The notes: generated by a model from the sequence alone, not told the origin. Counted from the stretch's first letter, positions 1 to 7,849 are shown. The stretch is DNA of 64,000 nt from JADFJB01 sp964464595 (GCA_964464595.1 CAYXGW010000008.1:1-64000); one strand, 5' to 3'. Program-made: numbers and translations.

Positions 1-141
1 TTATTTAGCATTGTTATGTGCCGTTAAATCCGCTGCAGGTGAAGCGAAGTGTTATCCACCATTAAACGGGATGATTTTTTTCACAATATCCTTTTATTGT
101 GAATACTTGAATAAATAGTTAAACAGTGTCTTAACCTTTGC

Positions 142-285
142 CTAAGTAGAAACTTTTATCCGCCGGTTAAGAAATCCGATACCAATAAAAATTAAAAATC
201 CGGCTGCCTGTAACCAAATTAAAGCATTGCCGGATTGAGTAAGCAGCAAGATAAATGCAGAGGCGAACAAAACGATCAGCCAGGA
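142..285 (-). pseudogene. Duplicated 3' end of the TRAP permease gene
   Basis: The minus strand here encodes about the last 45 residues of the TRAP permease found intact at 2134-4065, ending in the same RRIKVST tail and TAG stop. Similarity to 2044-2275 begins at GTTATCC (51) and fades near 285, with scattered substitutions and small indels, so the copy is old. There is no start codon or upstream coding part; this is debris within cassette-like unit A. Confidence 0.8.
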
Positions 286-545
286 AAGTAAAAGGATTGA
301 AGCAGGTTGCACGAGGATACACGGAAGGTGAATTCGTTAAGCTAACTTTTATTGCAGCCCTTGATTATGACCACGGCGGTGATGTTATCCAAATAACAGG
401 AAAACCCAATCTGGAAGTCAATTTAAAAGGCACGAATGGCGACATTGCAACGGTAGCGATTGCGGTGAATGCAATCAATAGAGTGTATCCGGCGGCGCCT
501 GGTCTGGTAACGATGCGGGATTTACCCATTATCCATGCGGGCTAG
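255..545 (+). pseudogene. C-terminal fragment of a dihydrodipicolinate-reductase-like dehydrogenase, joined to TRAP debris
   Basis: From about codon 14 the 96-codon ORF resembles the C-terminus of dihydrodipicolinate reductase-like enzymes of the 2,4-diaminopentanoate dehydrogenase type: a GDIATVAIAVNAI segment followed by the terminal PGLVTMRDLPI block. The first dozen codons read antisense through the duplicated TRAP tail, so the apparent start is an artefact of a junction near 285-291. The NAD-binding N-terminal half is absent. The fragment is unlikely to be functional. Family assignment rests on remembered C-terminal motifs only. Confidence 0.55.
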
Positions 546-661
546 AGTTTCGTTTGCTTTAAAAGGTTAATATGGAACATGAATTTATTGGGAGGTTTTT
601 CACAAATTGCAGATCGGTGTCAGTGGATAATTTACATATTTGAATATTTAGCAGAAAATCT

Positions 662-778
662 GGATAACATTCAATAGATAAATAATTTTTAAAAAAAACG
701 CAACACTTTTATTGTTATTTTATTTGATATTACGTAGATTGATACTTAGCAGAAAAACTATTTACTCACTTGTTAGAC
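662..778 (+). other. Putative AT-rich attC site closing cassette unit A
   Basis: Inverse core GGATAAC at 662-668 and core GTTAGAC at 772-778. GGATAA is the complement of the TTATCC that opens unit A at 52. The arms share a TAAATA-TTTTT complementary stretch but the stem is weaker than in the other two sites. An alternative GTGGATAA at 617-624 also mirrors the unit's 5' end but lacks the AAC ending. Confidence 0.4.
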
Positions 779-799
779 GGCCTACTAGGAGAATTGCTT

Positions 800-1207
800 A
801 TGTCCACATTCGACCGAGTTATCTCGTTGCTGGTGTATCGGGACATCCAAGCGGCTCATGACTTCTTAGTTCAAGCGTTCGGTTTCGAATCAGGAGGCGT
901 CGAGCGCGGAGCTGATGGCGAAGCTGTCCACGGCGAAGTCCGCGCCGGTGGAACAACAATTTGGCTTCACCGCGTCACCTCTGAGCACCAGCTCAGTTCT
1001 CCACAGACGGTAGGTATGGCGGGCGCGGGACTTGTTGTTCATGTCTCCAACGTTGACGCCCACTTTGTACGCGCACGGGACGCAGGTGCACAGATCGACT
1101 ACGAACCCACCGATCAGCCTTACGGACAGCGCGAGTACGAGGCACGCGATCCAGAGGGCCATCGCTGGTGGTTTGCCACCCCAATTGGGGCTCCGCAACC
1201 CTCGTAA
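800..1207 (+). CDS. VOC-fold (glyoxalase/bleomycin-resistance-like) protein, cassette-borne
   Basis: A 135-residue single-domain protein of the vicinal-oxygen-chelate superfamily. Typical signs are the N-terminal VISLLVYRDIQAAHDFL strand-helix (one partner per chain), a mid-chain WLHR, and the C-terminal REYEARDPEGHRWWFATP segment, the usual end of PhnB/glyoxalase-like members. Substrate is unknown; the family includes dioxygenases, isomerases and drug-binding proteins. I chose ATG 800 because TAGGAGAA sits about 5 bases upstream; the longer TTG frame from 770 would start inside the recombination site. The gene's GC is much higher than its neighbours, consistent with acquisition. It fills cassette unit B, ending a few bases before the inverse core. 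Confidence 0.85.
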   Translation: MSTFDRVISLLVYRDIQAAHDFLVQAFGFESGGVERGADGEAVHGEVRAGGTTIWLHRVTSEHQLSSPQTVGMAGAGLVVHVSNVDAHFVRARDAGAQIDYEPTDQPYGQREYEARDPEGHRWWFATPIGAPQPS

Positions 1208-1212
1208 CGGCC

Positions 1213-1343
1213 GTCTAACAAGGCGATGCACCGGAGCGGGCTACGCTTTCGGTTTTTCCACGTCGTTCGCTTCCTTTGAGTTTTGTGGTTTTTCCACGAT
1301 CACCCGTGTTGGTCCGCCCGCCCGGTGATCTTGGTCGTTATGC
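1213..1343 (+). other. attC recombination site of cassette B
   Basis: Inverse core GTCTAAC (1213-1219) and core GTTATGC (1337-1343) bound a long imperfect palindrome. Outer arms pair as GATGCACCGGAGCGGGC against GCCCGCCCGGTGATC, with one unpaired G on the 5' arm, the extrahelical base that sets strand polarity in attC sites. The loop is long (about 70 bases) and holds two copies of GGTTTTTCCACG, as seen in long attC variants. Confidence 0.8.
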
Positions 1344-1390
1344 TTCCATGTTAAGACAAGATATTTAATGCATGATTTCCAGCTTATAGA

Positions 1391-2008
1391 ATGGATATTG
1401 AGATGAGTGATTTACCAGAAGGCAAAGTAGCTTTAAAAATTAATGATCAGATGATTATGGTGGATGACTCAGGTGATCCATTGAATAACCAAGAGCGACT
1501 CATTGCCTTGGCAATAGAGAAAGGCTTAATCGAAATAAATGATCAAGCAGAAATGATGAAAAGCCAGGCAGCATCATTTGCAAATGTTGCGATCAGATTA
1601 TATGAAGAAAATATAAGGAATATGAAGCGCGATGATAGAAGTAGTATGCAAAAGGTTAAGGATGTCATATCTCCGTACGCTGTGAACATCTCATTCTCCA
1701 TTGAAATGTACCTAAAATGTCTCAAGATGAAGTACGCTCAACACTTATTTAAACATGAACTAATAATTTTATATGACGATTTACCCGATGAATTGAAACC
1801 AAAAATTGATGAAAAAACTATTGAGGTGGAAGAGGAGTGGGGTATTTCTGAAAGGAAAGTCTTTAGAGAGTATTTGAGATATCTTGATAATGCATTTGTA
1901 CAATGGCGATATATTCATCACTATGGCTTGCAGCATATAGACTTTGTAGATGCCATGTTGGCGCTAAGGGTAATAGCAGATGTGGCTGCGGTCGAGGTCA
2001 ATGCATAA
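1391..2008 (+). CDS. HEPN-like domain protein, cassette-borne
   Basis: A 205-residue, acidic, soluble protein. The central part (about residues 85-150) has the layout of HEPN proteins: a helix with FSIEMYLKCL, then HLFKHELIILYDDLP, matching the usual 'AELALKAL...H-L..L...LP' arrangement, and a C-terminal QWRYIHHYG helix resembling the 'W-R-Y' end of HEPN domains. A clear catalytic RxxxxH pair is not certain. HEPN proteins include toxin RNases and abortive-infection proteins; function here is inference. Starts at 1391 or 1403 are both possible. The stop overlaps the inverse core of attC C, as is common in cassettes. Confidence 0.6.
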   Translation: MDIEMSDLPEGKVALKINDQMIMVDDSGDPLNNQERLIALAIEKGLIEINDQAEMMKSQAASFANVAIRLYEENIRNMKRDDRSSMQKVKDVISPYAVNISFSIEMYLKCLKMKYAQHLFKHELIILYDDLPDELKPKIDEKTIEVEEEWGISERKVFREYLRYLDNAFVQWRYIHHYGLQHIDFVDAMLALRVIADVAAVEVNA

Positions 2009-2050
2009 CAAAGCGCTGCAGCCGACAAGCGGCTGAGCGCGGCGTTATCC
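2003..2050 (+). other. attC recombination site of cassette C
   Basis: Inverse core GCATAAC (2003-2009) and core GTTATCC (2044-2050). The arms GCGCTGCAGCCG and CGGCTGAGCGC pair completely except for one extra G in the 5' arm, the classic extrahelical base. The site is short (48 bases) with a 5-base loop. The overlapping GCATAA is the exact complement of the TTATGC that opens unit C at 1338. Confidence 0.85.
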
Positions 2051-2275
2051 ACCATTAAACGGGATGATTTTTTTTCACAATATCCTTTTGTTGTGGAAAC
2101 TTGAATAAATAAGTTAAACAGTGTCTCCTTTGCCTAAGTAGAAACTTTTATCCGCCGGTTAAGAAATGCGATACCAATGAAAATCAAAAATCCGGCTGCC
2201 TGCAACCAAATTAAAGCATTGCCGGATTGAGTAAGCAGCAAGATAATTGCAGAAGCGGACAATACGATCCTCATC
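2044..2275. repeat. Direct repeat of 51-285 (array boundary and TRAP 3' end)
   Basis: Bases 2044-2275 match 51-285 at roughly 85-90 percent by eye, in the same orientation. The match starts exactly at GTTATCC in both places, while sequences to the left are unrelated. The match covers the TRAP 3' untranslated stretch and about 45 codons of its 3' end. Confidence 0.85.
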
Positions 2276-4065
2276 CATAACGCTAGCCTGGTAAACCAGA
2301 AGCCGCTTATTGCAGCGGCAAGGGCAACAATGCCGGTAAGTGTAATGAGGATATTGGTCAATATAGGCAAAAATTCTGCGGCGCTGCCATCCGCCGATAA
2401 TAGCAATAATTCGGGACGTAAAACGAAAGCGTAGGGGAGGGCAAAGCCAATTATGGCGAAACGGAAAGCGGCAAATACACTTGGCATGATTCGTGAACCT
2501 GCTATGGCTGCCGCTGTGTATGCCGCCAAAGCTACAGGCGGAGTCACCATGGACATCATACCGAAATAAAATATGAAGAGGTGGGCGGCAAGAGGGACAA
2601 TCCCTAAATCGCTTAGTATGGGACCGACCAGAGTTGCCATCAACAAATAGCACACCGCGGACGGCAATCCCATTCCCAGGATGATAGTGGAGACCATGAG
2701 CAGCATGAGAGCCAGGATTAAATTGTCCTGGGCTAAAGGCAATATGACTCCCGGTAGTTTGGCGCCAATGCCGGTCAAAGTTACAACCCCGAGAATTACA
2801 CCGACACACGATGCAGCAGCAATCAATGATATCCCTCCGCGGGCGGCATTTTGCAGTGAAGTCAAAACTCCACGGATCCCAACACGCGTTTCTTTATGGA
2901 AGAAACTCAGAATCAGAACAAGTATTAAACTTAAGCTTACGGCCCGAAATGGTGTAAATCCAATGACTAAAAATAAAATGAGTGTTGTAAAAGCAGCAAA
3001 AAAGAGAACTCCCTTGAAATTATTTGGCAGTCGGGGTTCTTTTTGTTCTATGACTTCGGAAGATGCGCCAATTTTTTTGGCCTGAAAATGTACGATTAGC
3101 AAGAGAGCAGTGTAATACAGCAGCGCAGGGACCAATGCTGCTTTGATGATCTGCAGATAAGTAACCGCAGGCTCGATGATCTCGAGCATCATATATGCTC
3201 CGGCGCCCATAATGGGCGGCATCAATGCGCCCCCGGAACTTGCGGCGGCTTCAACTCCGGCAGCAGTCTCCGGTTTGAAGCCCGAACTTTTCATCATAGG
3301 AATCGTGAATGTCCCGGTGGTTGCCGTGTTGGCCACAGCACTGCCGGATAGAGATCCCATTATTCCGCTGCTGATCACAGCAACTTTTGCAGGTCCCCCG
3401 ACGCTTTTCCGAAACAGGTTGCGGGTAAATTGAATGATGAAACCGGTTGCCCCGGTTTTTTCTAAAAATGCACCGAATAAAACGAACAAAAATACGTAAG
3501 TAAACATCACTTTCAAGGCAATCCCAAAAACTCCCTGGCTGTGCAAGAAGGTTTGGCTGACGATGCGCTGCCAGGAATAGCCCCGATGTGGAAACAGCCA
3601 ATCCGGCATGGCAGAGCCGAAAACAGCGTACATGATGAATGTGAAAGATAAAAGAGGTAAAGTTATACCAATCGCCCGCCGTGTCGCTTCTAAGACCAGG
3701 AGAAGACCCAGAAGTCCCATGAAATAATCTATTGTTTGTTCAATCCCCGCACGGTTGCCAAGCTGTTGATTATCAATCCAGAACGATTTGAATATCGGTT
3801 CTGATTGGATGAAAATATAACCAAAACAAATCACCACAGCGCCGGCGAAAATGATATCCAATACCTGGAATATTAATCTATTTTCTAGTTGCTTGCTAAT
3901 CGGATATTTCAGGTATACCAAAATCAATCCCAGCATTGCAAACATTGCCAGTTGAGATTGTGGAGAAAGTTGAGGATAATTTACTTCAACCAATATAAAT
4001 ATGCTGAGTACAACAGCAAGCGCATTAAAGGAAGATTTTTTAAAGCGCTGAAGACGGTCGATCAT
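2134..4065 (-). CDS. TRAP transporter fused permease (DctQ-DctM type, TAXI-associated)
   Basis: A 643-residue inner-membrane protein with about 16-18 hydrophobic segments. The first 150 residues correspond to the small DctQ-like subunit; the rest is the DctM large subunit, with typical loops such as GIMGSLSGSAVANTATTG, the AAASSGGALMPPIMGAGAYM stretch and a GMGLPSAVCY repeat. TRAP permeases drive uptake of organic acids or similar solutes with an ion gradient. Its ATG overlaps the stop of the upstream binding-protein gene (ATGA), so the two are co-translated. Fused permeases pair with TAXI-type binding proteins, as here. Substrate cannot be read from the sequence. Confidence 0.93.
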   Translation of the reverse strand: MIDRLQRFKKSSFNALAVVLSIFILVEVNYPQLSPQSQLAMFAMLGLILVYLKYPISKQLENRLIFQVLDIIFAGAVVICFGYIFIQSEPIFKSFWIDNQQLGNRAGIEQTIDYFMGLLGLLLVLEATRRAIGITLPLLSFTFIMYAVFGSAMPDWLFPHRGYSWQRIVSQTFLHSQGVFGIALKVMFTYVFLFVLFGAFLEKTGATGFIIQFTRNLFRKSVGGPAKVAVISSGIMGSLSGSAVANTATTGTFTIPMMKSSGFKPETAAGVEAAASSGGALMPPIMGAGAYMMLEIIEPAVTYLQIIKAALVPALLYYTALLLIVHFQAKKIGASSEVIEQKEPRLPNNFKGVLFFAAFTTLILFLVIGFTPFRAVSLSLILVLILSFFHKETRVGIRGVLTSLQNAARGGISLIAAASCVGVILGVVTLTGIGAKLPGVILPLAQDNLILALMLLMVSTIILGMGLPSAVCYLLMATLVGPILSDLGIVPLAAHLFIFYFGMMSMVTPPVALAAYTAAAIAGSRIMPSVFAAFRFAIIGFALPYAFVLRPELLLLSADGSAAEFLPILTNILITLTGIVALAAAISGFWFTRLALWMRIVLSASAIILLLTQSGNALIWLQAAGFLIFIGIAFLNRRIKVST

Positions 4066-5081
4066 TGTGAAAGATTTTGGTCAGGCCAAATTCCAATTTC
4101 TTTGTAAAAACGAATGGCACCGGCATGGAATGGCGTGCCGGTATCCTTTATTACATTCTTAGGATTTATCGCTTTGCCGGCCGGGTGTCTCTTTACGACT
4201 TCAGCACGATTTTCATAAATGATTTTGGTGAAATTATAAACTGTTTCTTCAGAGACCGCATCCGAAGTGATCAAATGCATTGAACCCACATTCATACCTT
4301 GATAATCCTGGTCTTGCCCTCGGTAGGTGCCGGCAGGTATTGTGGCCGCAAAGAAAAAAGGATAGTTGTCATATAGGTCATTTTTCGCATTTTCCTCAAA
4401 TGGAATAAAATAAATATCCTGGGAAGCACTGGCCTGGGTAATAGAGGCAGTCGGTATCGCTCCGCCCAAGAATGCTGCAACCGCCGCTCCATCTGCAAGC
4501 ATGTCCACCGAACCAGCTTGTGTGTTGTTCAATGGAGTGAAATCTTCATATGCAACCCCGTGTGCTTTCAAAATAGGCTTCAAAAAATAATCGAATCCCG
4601 CCCCGGCAGGACCAACAACTACCCGTTTACCTTTAAGGTCGGAAATGGTTTTTACGTCTGAAGATTTGGCTGTAATAAAAAGCGCAACATTTGGCGCTAA
4701 TGTCATTACAGTCCGAATGGGATATTCTTTTTGCCATGCGCCCTCACCGCGTACTGCAAAGTAAGAAATAGCGGCATTTGCGAGAGCAAATTCCAATTCT
4801 CCGCTAGCCAAACGGCGAATATTCTCCTGTGTGCCTTTGGTCGCTTCCGCCGTAATTTGCCATTGCAGCTCACCTGAATTTGTAGTCGCTACATCGGCGA
4901 TAGCACCACCAACCACAAAAAACGCACCACCGGGAGGTGCTGTGCCTACACTCAAAAATCGGCTCTCTTTACTACCTTTTTCGGATGTGGTGCATGCGAC
5001 TAAAAATAGCAGCGGAAAAATGAAAAAAAGACCAATAATGAAGAGTTTATTATCGACTTTCCCGGAACTCAACCAATTCAT
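4062..5081 (-). CDS. TAXI-family TRAP solute-binding lipoprotein
   Basis: A 339-residue TRAP-associated extracytoplasmic protein. The N-terminus has a hydrophobic signal ending in a lipobox (FLVAC, Cys about residue 30), so it is likely membrane-anchored, unusual but known for this family. The mature part starts with the family's SVGTAPPGGAFF motif, followed by an LxxGELEFALANA segment and the ISDLKGKRVVVGPAGAG motif. It captures substrate for the permease encoded by the next gene, with which it shares a 4-base overlap. Substrates of TAXI proteins include glutamate and C4 to C5 acids; which one applies here is unknown. Confidence 0.93.
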   Translation of the reverse strand: MNWLSSGKVDNKLFIIGLFFIFPLLFLVACTTSEKGSKESRFLSVGTAPPGGAFFVVGGAIADVATTNSGELQWQITAEATKGTQENIRRLASGELEFALANAAISYFAVRGEGAWQKEYPIRTVMTLAPNVALFITAKSSDVKTISDLKGKRVVVGPAGAGFDYFLKPILKAHGVAYEDFTPLNNTQAGSVDMLADGAAVAAFLGGAIPTASITQASASQDIYFIPFEENAKNDLYDNYPFFFAATIPAGTYRGQDQDYQGMNVGSMHLITSDAVSEETVYNFTKIIYENRAEVVKRHPAGKAINPKNVIKDTGTPFHAGAIRFYKEIGIWPDQNLSQ

Positions 5082-5363
5082 GAAACCTCCATTTAGTTTG
5101 AAGAAATTAATATGTCAAAAAAATCTCAGAAGTATTGGAATATAAATAAAGCATTCTTCCCATACAATTATTTAAGTATATTCATCTATGAAGTGCAAAT
5201 ATTAAGATAAATATTAAAAATAATTTTAAATACAGAACAAAGGAGAAAGTCATTGTTTTTTCAATTTCAGTTGGGTAAATTCGATTGATTTAAAATTGGT
5301 TAAAACAGAGCTAGTATTAGGTTAGATAAACTCACTTAACAAATACATAACATTATACTTATC
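5082..5363. promoter_or_regulatory. Divergent intergenic region
   Basis: About 280 AT-rich bases between the minus-strand TRAP operon and a plus-strand membrane protein, so both promoters should lie here. I see no convincing operator or riboswitch. Confidence 0.4.
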
Positions 5364-5921
5364 ATGAAACGATACATTTTAACCGGTAGCATTGGCTTTT
5401 GCTTAACAAGCCTGTGTGTGTTTGCAACCGTTGCTTTCGCAGAAAGATGGATGTACGAAAACCTGGGCATTACCGGAGCTTACCTGGTCTGGACTATTTT
5501 GTTCATTGGGCTGGGAGGTGCCGTACTGAGGCCGCTAGCAAAAGATTCAATTCGGGCAATAAAATTTTATGTGATTTTTGCAACTGGCTTTTTTTTGTAT
5601 GCAGTAGGTTGGACAGCAGGTTATTTTACTTTGAGTGGTTTAGTCGGGGAGTGGGTAGGTTCATTGGTCGGGTCCATTTTATTAGGATTGGTATTTGTAG
5701 TTGGATTCGGGAATTGGCCCGTTGCGATAAGATTATGTGCAGTATTGTTCATTTTAAACTCAATTGGGTATTTCCTTGGTTCAGCTCTGAATGCCTCAAT
5801 TGGAGGTCAGGGCGGAATGTTGCTCTGGGGTGTTGTTTATGGTATTTTTCTGGGGGCTGGACTAGGATTTGCGTTATACCTTGTGCAAAACCAGGTATCA
5901 ATGAAGGGTTCTCCTGGATAA
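5364..5921 (+). CDS. Integral membrane protein of unknown function
   Basis: A 185-residue, very hydrophobic protein with about six predicted membrane helices (near residues 7-27, 36-55, 66-86, 94-115, 120-142, 152-175) and Gly-rich helix packing. No catalytic motif or known family signature is recognised. It stands alone, divergent from the TRAP operon and convergent with the RAYT gene, so context gives no function. Codon use and length support a real gene. Confidence 0.75.
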   Translation: MKRYILTGSIGFCLTSLCVFATVAFAERWMYENLGITGAYLVWTILFIGLGGAVLRPLAKDSIRAIKFYVIFATGFFLYAVGWTAGYFTLSGLVGEWVGSLVGSILLGLVFVVGFGNWPVAIRLCAVLFILNSIGYFLGSALNASIGGQGGMLLWGVVYGIFLGAGLGFALYLVQNQVSMKGSPG

Positions 5922-5994
5922 TAATTCAAGCAAACTAAAGGCTCAATAGCCATCTATACTCGTTTGCAATTCTCAGTTCTTCAGAGATTCATTT

Positions 5995-6606
5995 TTAACC
6001 TCCGGATTTTCTTTCATTTTCATCCCATCGAATAGGGTTTTGATTGATATAATTTCTAACATGAAATAACTCTTTTTCATTTCTAATGATTCTGTCGTGA
6101 TACCTGGATTGCCAGGCAAAGGTCAGTGTAGAGAATTTATTATTTACCAATTTTGTAACAGCAGATTTATATGATCTAATTATTGATGGTAATGATCCAC
6201 GTTTCGGAGAAATACGGGAAAATTGTGTGGTATTTGTATTTGTCGTAGAGACATTGCATGCAGTAGTAGAGACGTTGCATGCAGCGTCTCTACTACTACG
6301 ATTGGGATTTATCATAATCTCATTATCGATATGATCAATAACTTTAATTCCATGAACGTGATTGGGCATTATAATGAATTCATCCAATTTTACAAATGGA
6401 AAATGTTTGGGTATGTCCAGCCAGCAATGTACAGCAATATTTCCAATTTCTGATAATATTGCACTGCCATGTTCTATTTTTCCAAATACACATTCACGGT
6501 TCCTAACGCAGATTGTGACAAAATAATTTCCATTTCGTGAATAATCCCAACCAGGCAATCTGGCAGATGGAATACGGTATTTATTCTTGAACAAATTGTT
6601 GGTCAT
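5995..6606 (-). CDS. REP-associated tyrosine transposase (RAYT, IS200/IS605-like Y1 family)
   Basis: A 203-residue Y1 HUH nuclease. It opens with the family's RIPSARLPGWDYSRNGNYFVT layout, has the metal-binding HVH in MPNHVHGI, the likely catalytic Tyr in RSYKSAVTK, and ends with the standard RYHDRIIRNEKEL...YINQNPIRW segment. RAYTs are single-copy domesticated transposases that act on REP palindromes. Between the HUH and Tyr motifs lies a low-complexity linker (about residues 104-124) encoded by a palindrome of the type these enzymes recognise (6245-6296). No terminal repeats of an insertion sequence are seen around the gene. Confidence 0.92.
   Translation of the reverse strand: MTNNLFKNKYRIPSARLPGWDYSRNGNYFVTICVRNRECVFGKIEHGSAILSEIGNIAVHCWLDIPKHFPFVKLDEFIIMPNHVHGIKVIDHIDNEIMINPNRSSRDAACNVSTTACNVSTTNTNTTQFSRISPKRGSLPSIIRSYKSAVTKLVNNKFSTLTFAWQSRYHDRIIRNEKELFHVRNYINQNPIRWDENERKSGG
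6245..6296. repeat. REP-type palindrome inside the RAYT gene
   Basis: Bases 6263-6296 form a perfect 12-bp stem, GTAGTAGAGACG against CGTCTCTACTAC, around TTGCATGCAG. A partial half-copy (GTAGAGACATTGCATGCA, 6245-6262) precedes it. Such GTAGAGACG..CGTCTCTAC palindromes occur as dispersed repeats in many genomes with RAYTs. Here it stays in frame. Confidence 0.85.
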
Positions 6607-6729
6607 TCAGATACCATAGTACTAAAATATCTCTAAGTTTTTCTGTTGTACTAAAATTTTAAAGTAGTTTGGGTTTAACACACCCCTCAATCTATTAAAG
6701 ACTAATTATACAACATTCAACAACACAAG

Positions 6730-7512
6730 TCAAGAAGTTTGTTTATAGTTTTCAGCCTCCGGAACCTCATGGCCACCCTCAAACTCATTGTAAATCACCT
6801 TGTAATCCGCATTGCTAAATGTAGGCACAATGATATCCCGGCTACTCGAAACGGGAAGAATAGTATCATTGGTACCATGTGAAACATAAATTTGCGGTTT
6901 ACCTACGATGGGATCAGTAAGCCGGAAAAAACCGGGAGAATAAGCAATTAAATGGCTGAAGAGAGCACCGTTGGCAACCCCTAATGAAAGAGAATATGAA
7001 GCGCCATCTGAAAATCCTACCAAAGCCAGCCGATCAGGGTCGATGCGGCACCGATCGAATACATGCTGCAGCGCCCGATCCATGAATTTGACATCGGAGC
7101 CAAAACTTCCCCTGACTATATCCCATGTGCCTGAGCGTGAATCAGTAGCAAGAAAGATCATATTTCGTGCTTCCGCACGGGCGTAATAACTAGCCCAGTT
7201 GCCGGCTGCTCCACCGGCGCCGTGTAAACCAATTAAGAGAGGAAATTGTGTATCAGGAGTGTAGGATTCGGGCACGTACATTAAACCATCACGACCAGTT
7301 TCCAGACCCAATTGACTAAGTCCCAGGGAGGGTGCGATGTTAGGAATGCCTGGCTTGGCTGTAAGACTTGGGCCGGAATTTGGTTCCGTGGAAGATTTGC
7401 CGAGGCAATTGAGAAATAGAGGAGCGCCTAATGCGTAAAGGCTACTTTCGATGAAAGTCCGTCTTGTTATTCCTGACCTGGTTTGTTGGAGCATCATTTT
7501 ATTACTGGACAT
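6730..7512 (-). CDS. Exported alpha/beta hydrolase (phospholipase/carboxylesterase-type)
   Basis: A 260-residue serine hydrolase. The oxyanion segment is IGLHGAGG, the nucleophile elbow GFSDGAS, the acid Asp in SHGTNDTILP and the catalytic His in EGGHEVP, all in the order of the carboxylesterase/phospholipase (PF02230-like) fold. The N-terminus carries RRTFIESSLYALGAPLFLNC: a twin-arginine-like signal leading to a Cys that could act as lipobox, so a periplasmic or lipid-anchored enzyme is likely. The protein ends 15 residues after the catalytic His, slightly short for the family. Substrate is unknown. It is preceded by an unrelated small gene, so no operon is evident. Confidence 0.85.
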   Translation of the reverse strand: MSSNKMMLQQTRSGITRRTFIESSLYALGAPLFLNCLGKSSTEPNSGPSLTAKPGIPNIAPSLGLSQLGLETGRDGLMYVPESYTPDTQFPLLIGLHGAGGAAGNWASYYARAEARNMIFLATDSRSGTWDIVRGSFGSDVKFMDRALQHVFDRCRIDPDRLALVGFSDGASYSLSLGVANGALFSHLIAYSPGFFRLTDPIVGKPQIYVSHGTNDTILPVSSSRDIIVPTFSNADYKVIYNEFEGGHEVPEAENYKQTS

Positions 7513-7597
7513 CGATATAGCCTTTCTCTTAGTTGCGATTAGTTTCTGCTTCTCAAACTCTTTTCGATCTAGAATTGAATTTCACCTGTTTCATACC

Positions 7598-7849
7598 TTA
7601 CTTGTCTCTCAGTAGAGGCAAGAGTATCTCCCGCCAGTTTTCAAGTGATCCATTAACGCCGTTGATTTCAAGGCCATCGTTGTCATAATAGATTTCGAGA
7701 CGTTCATCACAACAACCGCATTTAAATAGATAGCGAGGTGTGTTTTTCAAATGGCCTCTACGGTGGGAAACTCTGATCTCAAAAAAATTATCATCTCTCT
7801 TTTGAATCAGTTTTTTGTTGGTTTTATGTTGTAAAGGATGTGTATTCAT
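7598..7849 (-). CDS. Small hypothetical protein with a CxCC motif
   Basis: An 83-residue basic-to-acidic protein with one Cys cluster (FKCGCCDERLEIYYD, about residues 43-57) that could bind a metal, followed by a DGLEINGVNGSLENWREILLPLL stretch resembling a structured domain end. I do not recognise the family. ATG start with about 190 bases of AT-rich leader upstream. Confidence 0.6.
   Translation of the reverse strand: MNTHPLQHKTNKKLIQKRDDNFFEIRVSHRRGHLKNTPRYLFKCGCCDERLEIYYDNDGLEINGVNGSLENWREILLPLLRDK

Larger units (their letters stand above)
51..2050 (+). mobile_element. Integron gene-cassette array (three cassette-like units, no integrase in window)
   Basis: Three units follow head to tail, each opening just after a GTTRRRY-like core site and closing with the complementary inverse core. 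Unit A runs 52-772 (opens TTATCC, closes GGATAAC), unit B 773-1337 (opens TTAGACGGC, closes GCCGTCTAAC) and unit C 1338-2044 (opens TTATGC, closes GCATAAC). Complementarity between a cassette's 5' end and its own inverse core is the hallmark of IntI-type cassettes. Units B and C each hold one promoterless plus-strand ORF; B is clearly richer in G+C than the flanks. No integrase or attI is visible; they may lie left of base 1, or this may be a cluster of attC sites lacking an integrase (CALIN). Confidence 0.75.

Noticed and set aside
1..50. Tail of a further attC site at the left edge
   Set aside because: GTTATCC at 51 implies one, but only its right arm could be in view and no pairing arm can be seen.
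770..799. Longer TTG-started N-terminus for the VOC protein
   Set aside because: The extra codons lie within the attC core GTTAGAC and lack a ribosome site; ATG 800 has TAGGAGAA at the right spacing.
890..1231. Minus-strand ORFs opposite the VOC gene
   Set aside because: They are reading-frame shadows of the GC-rich plus-strand gene, with no motif or ribosome site.
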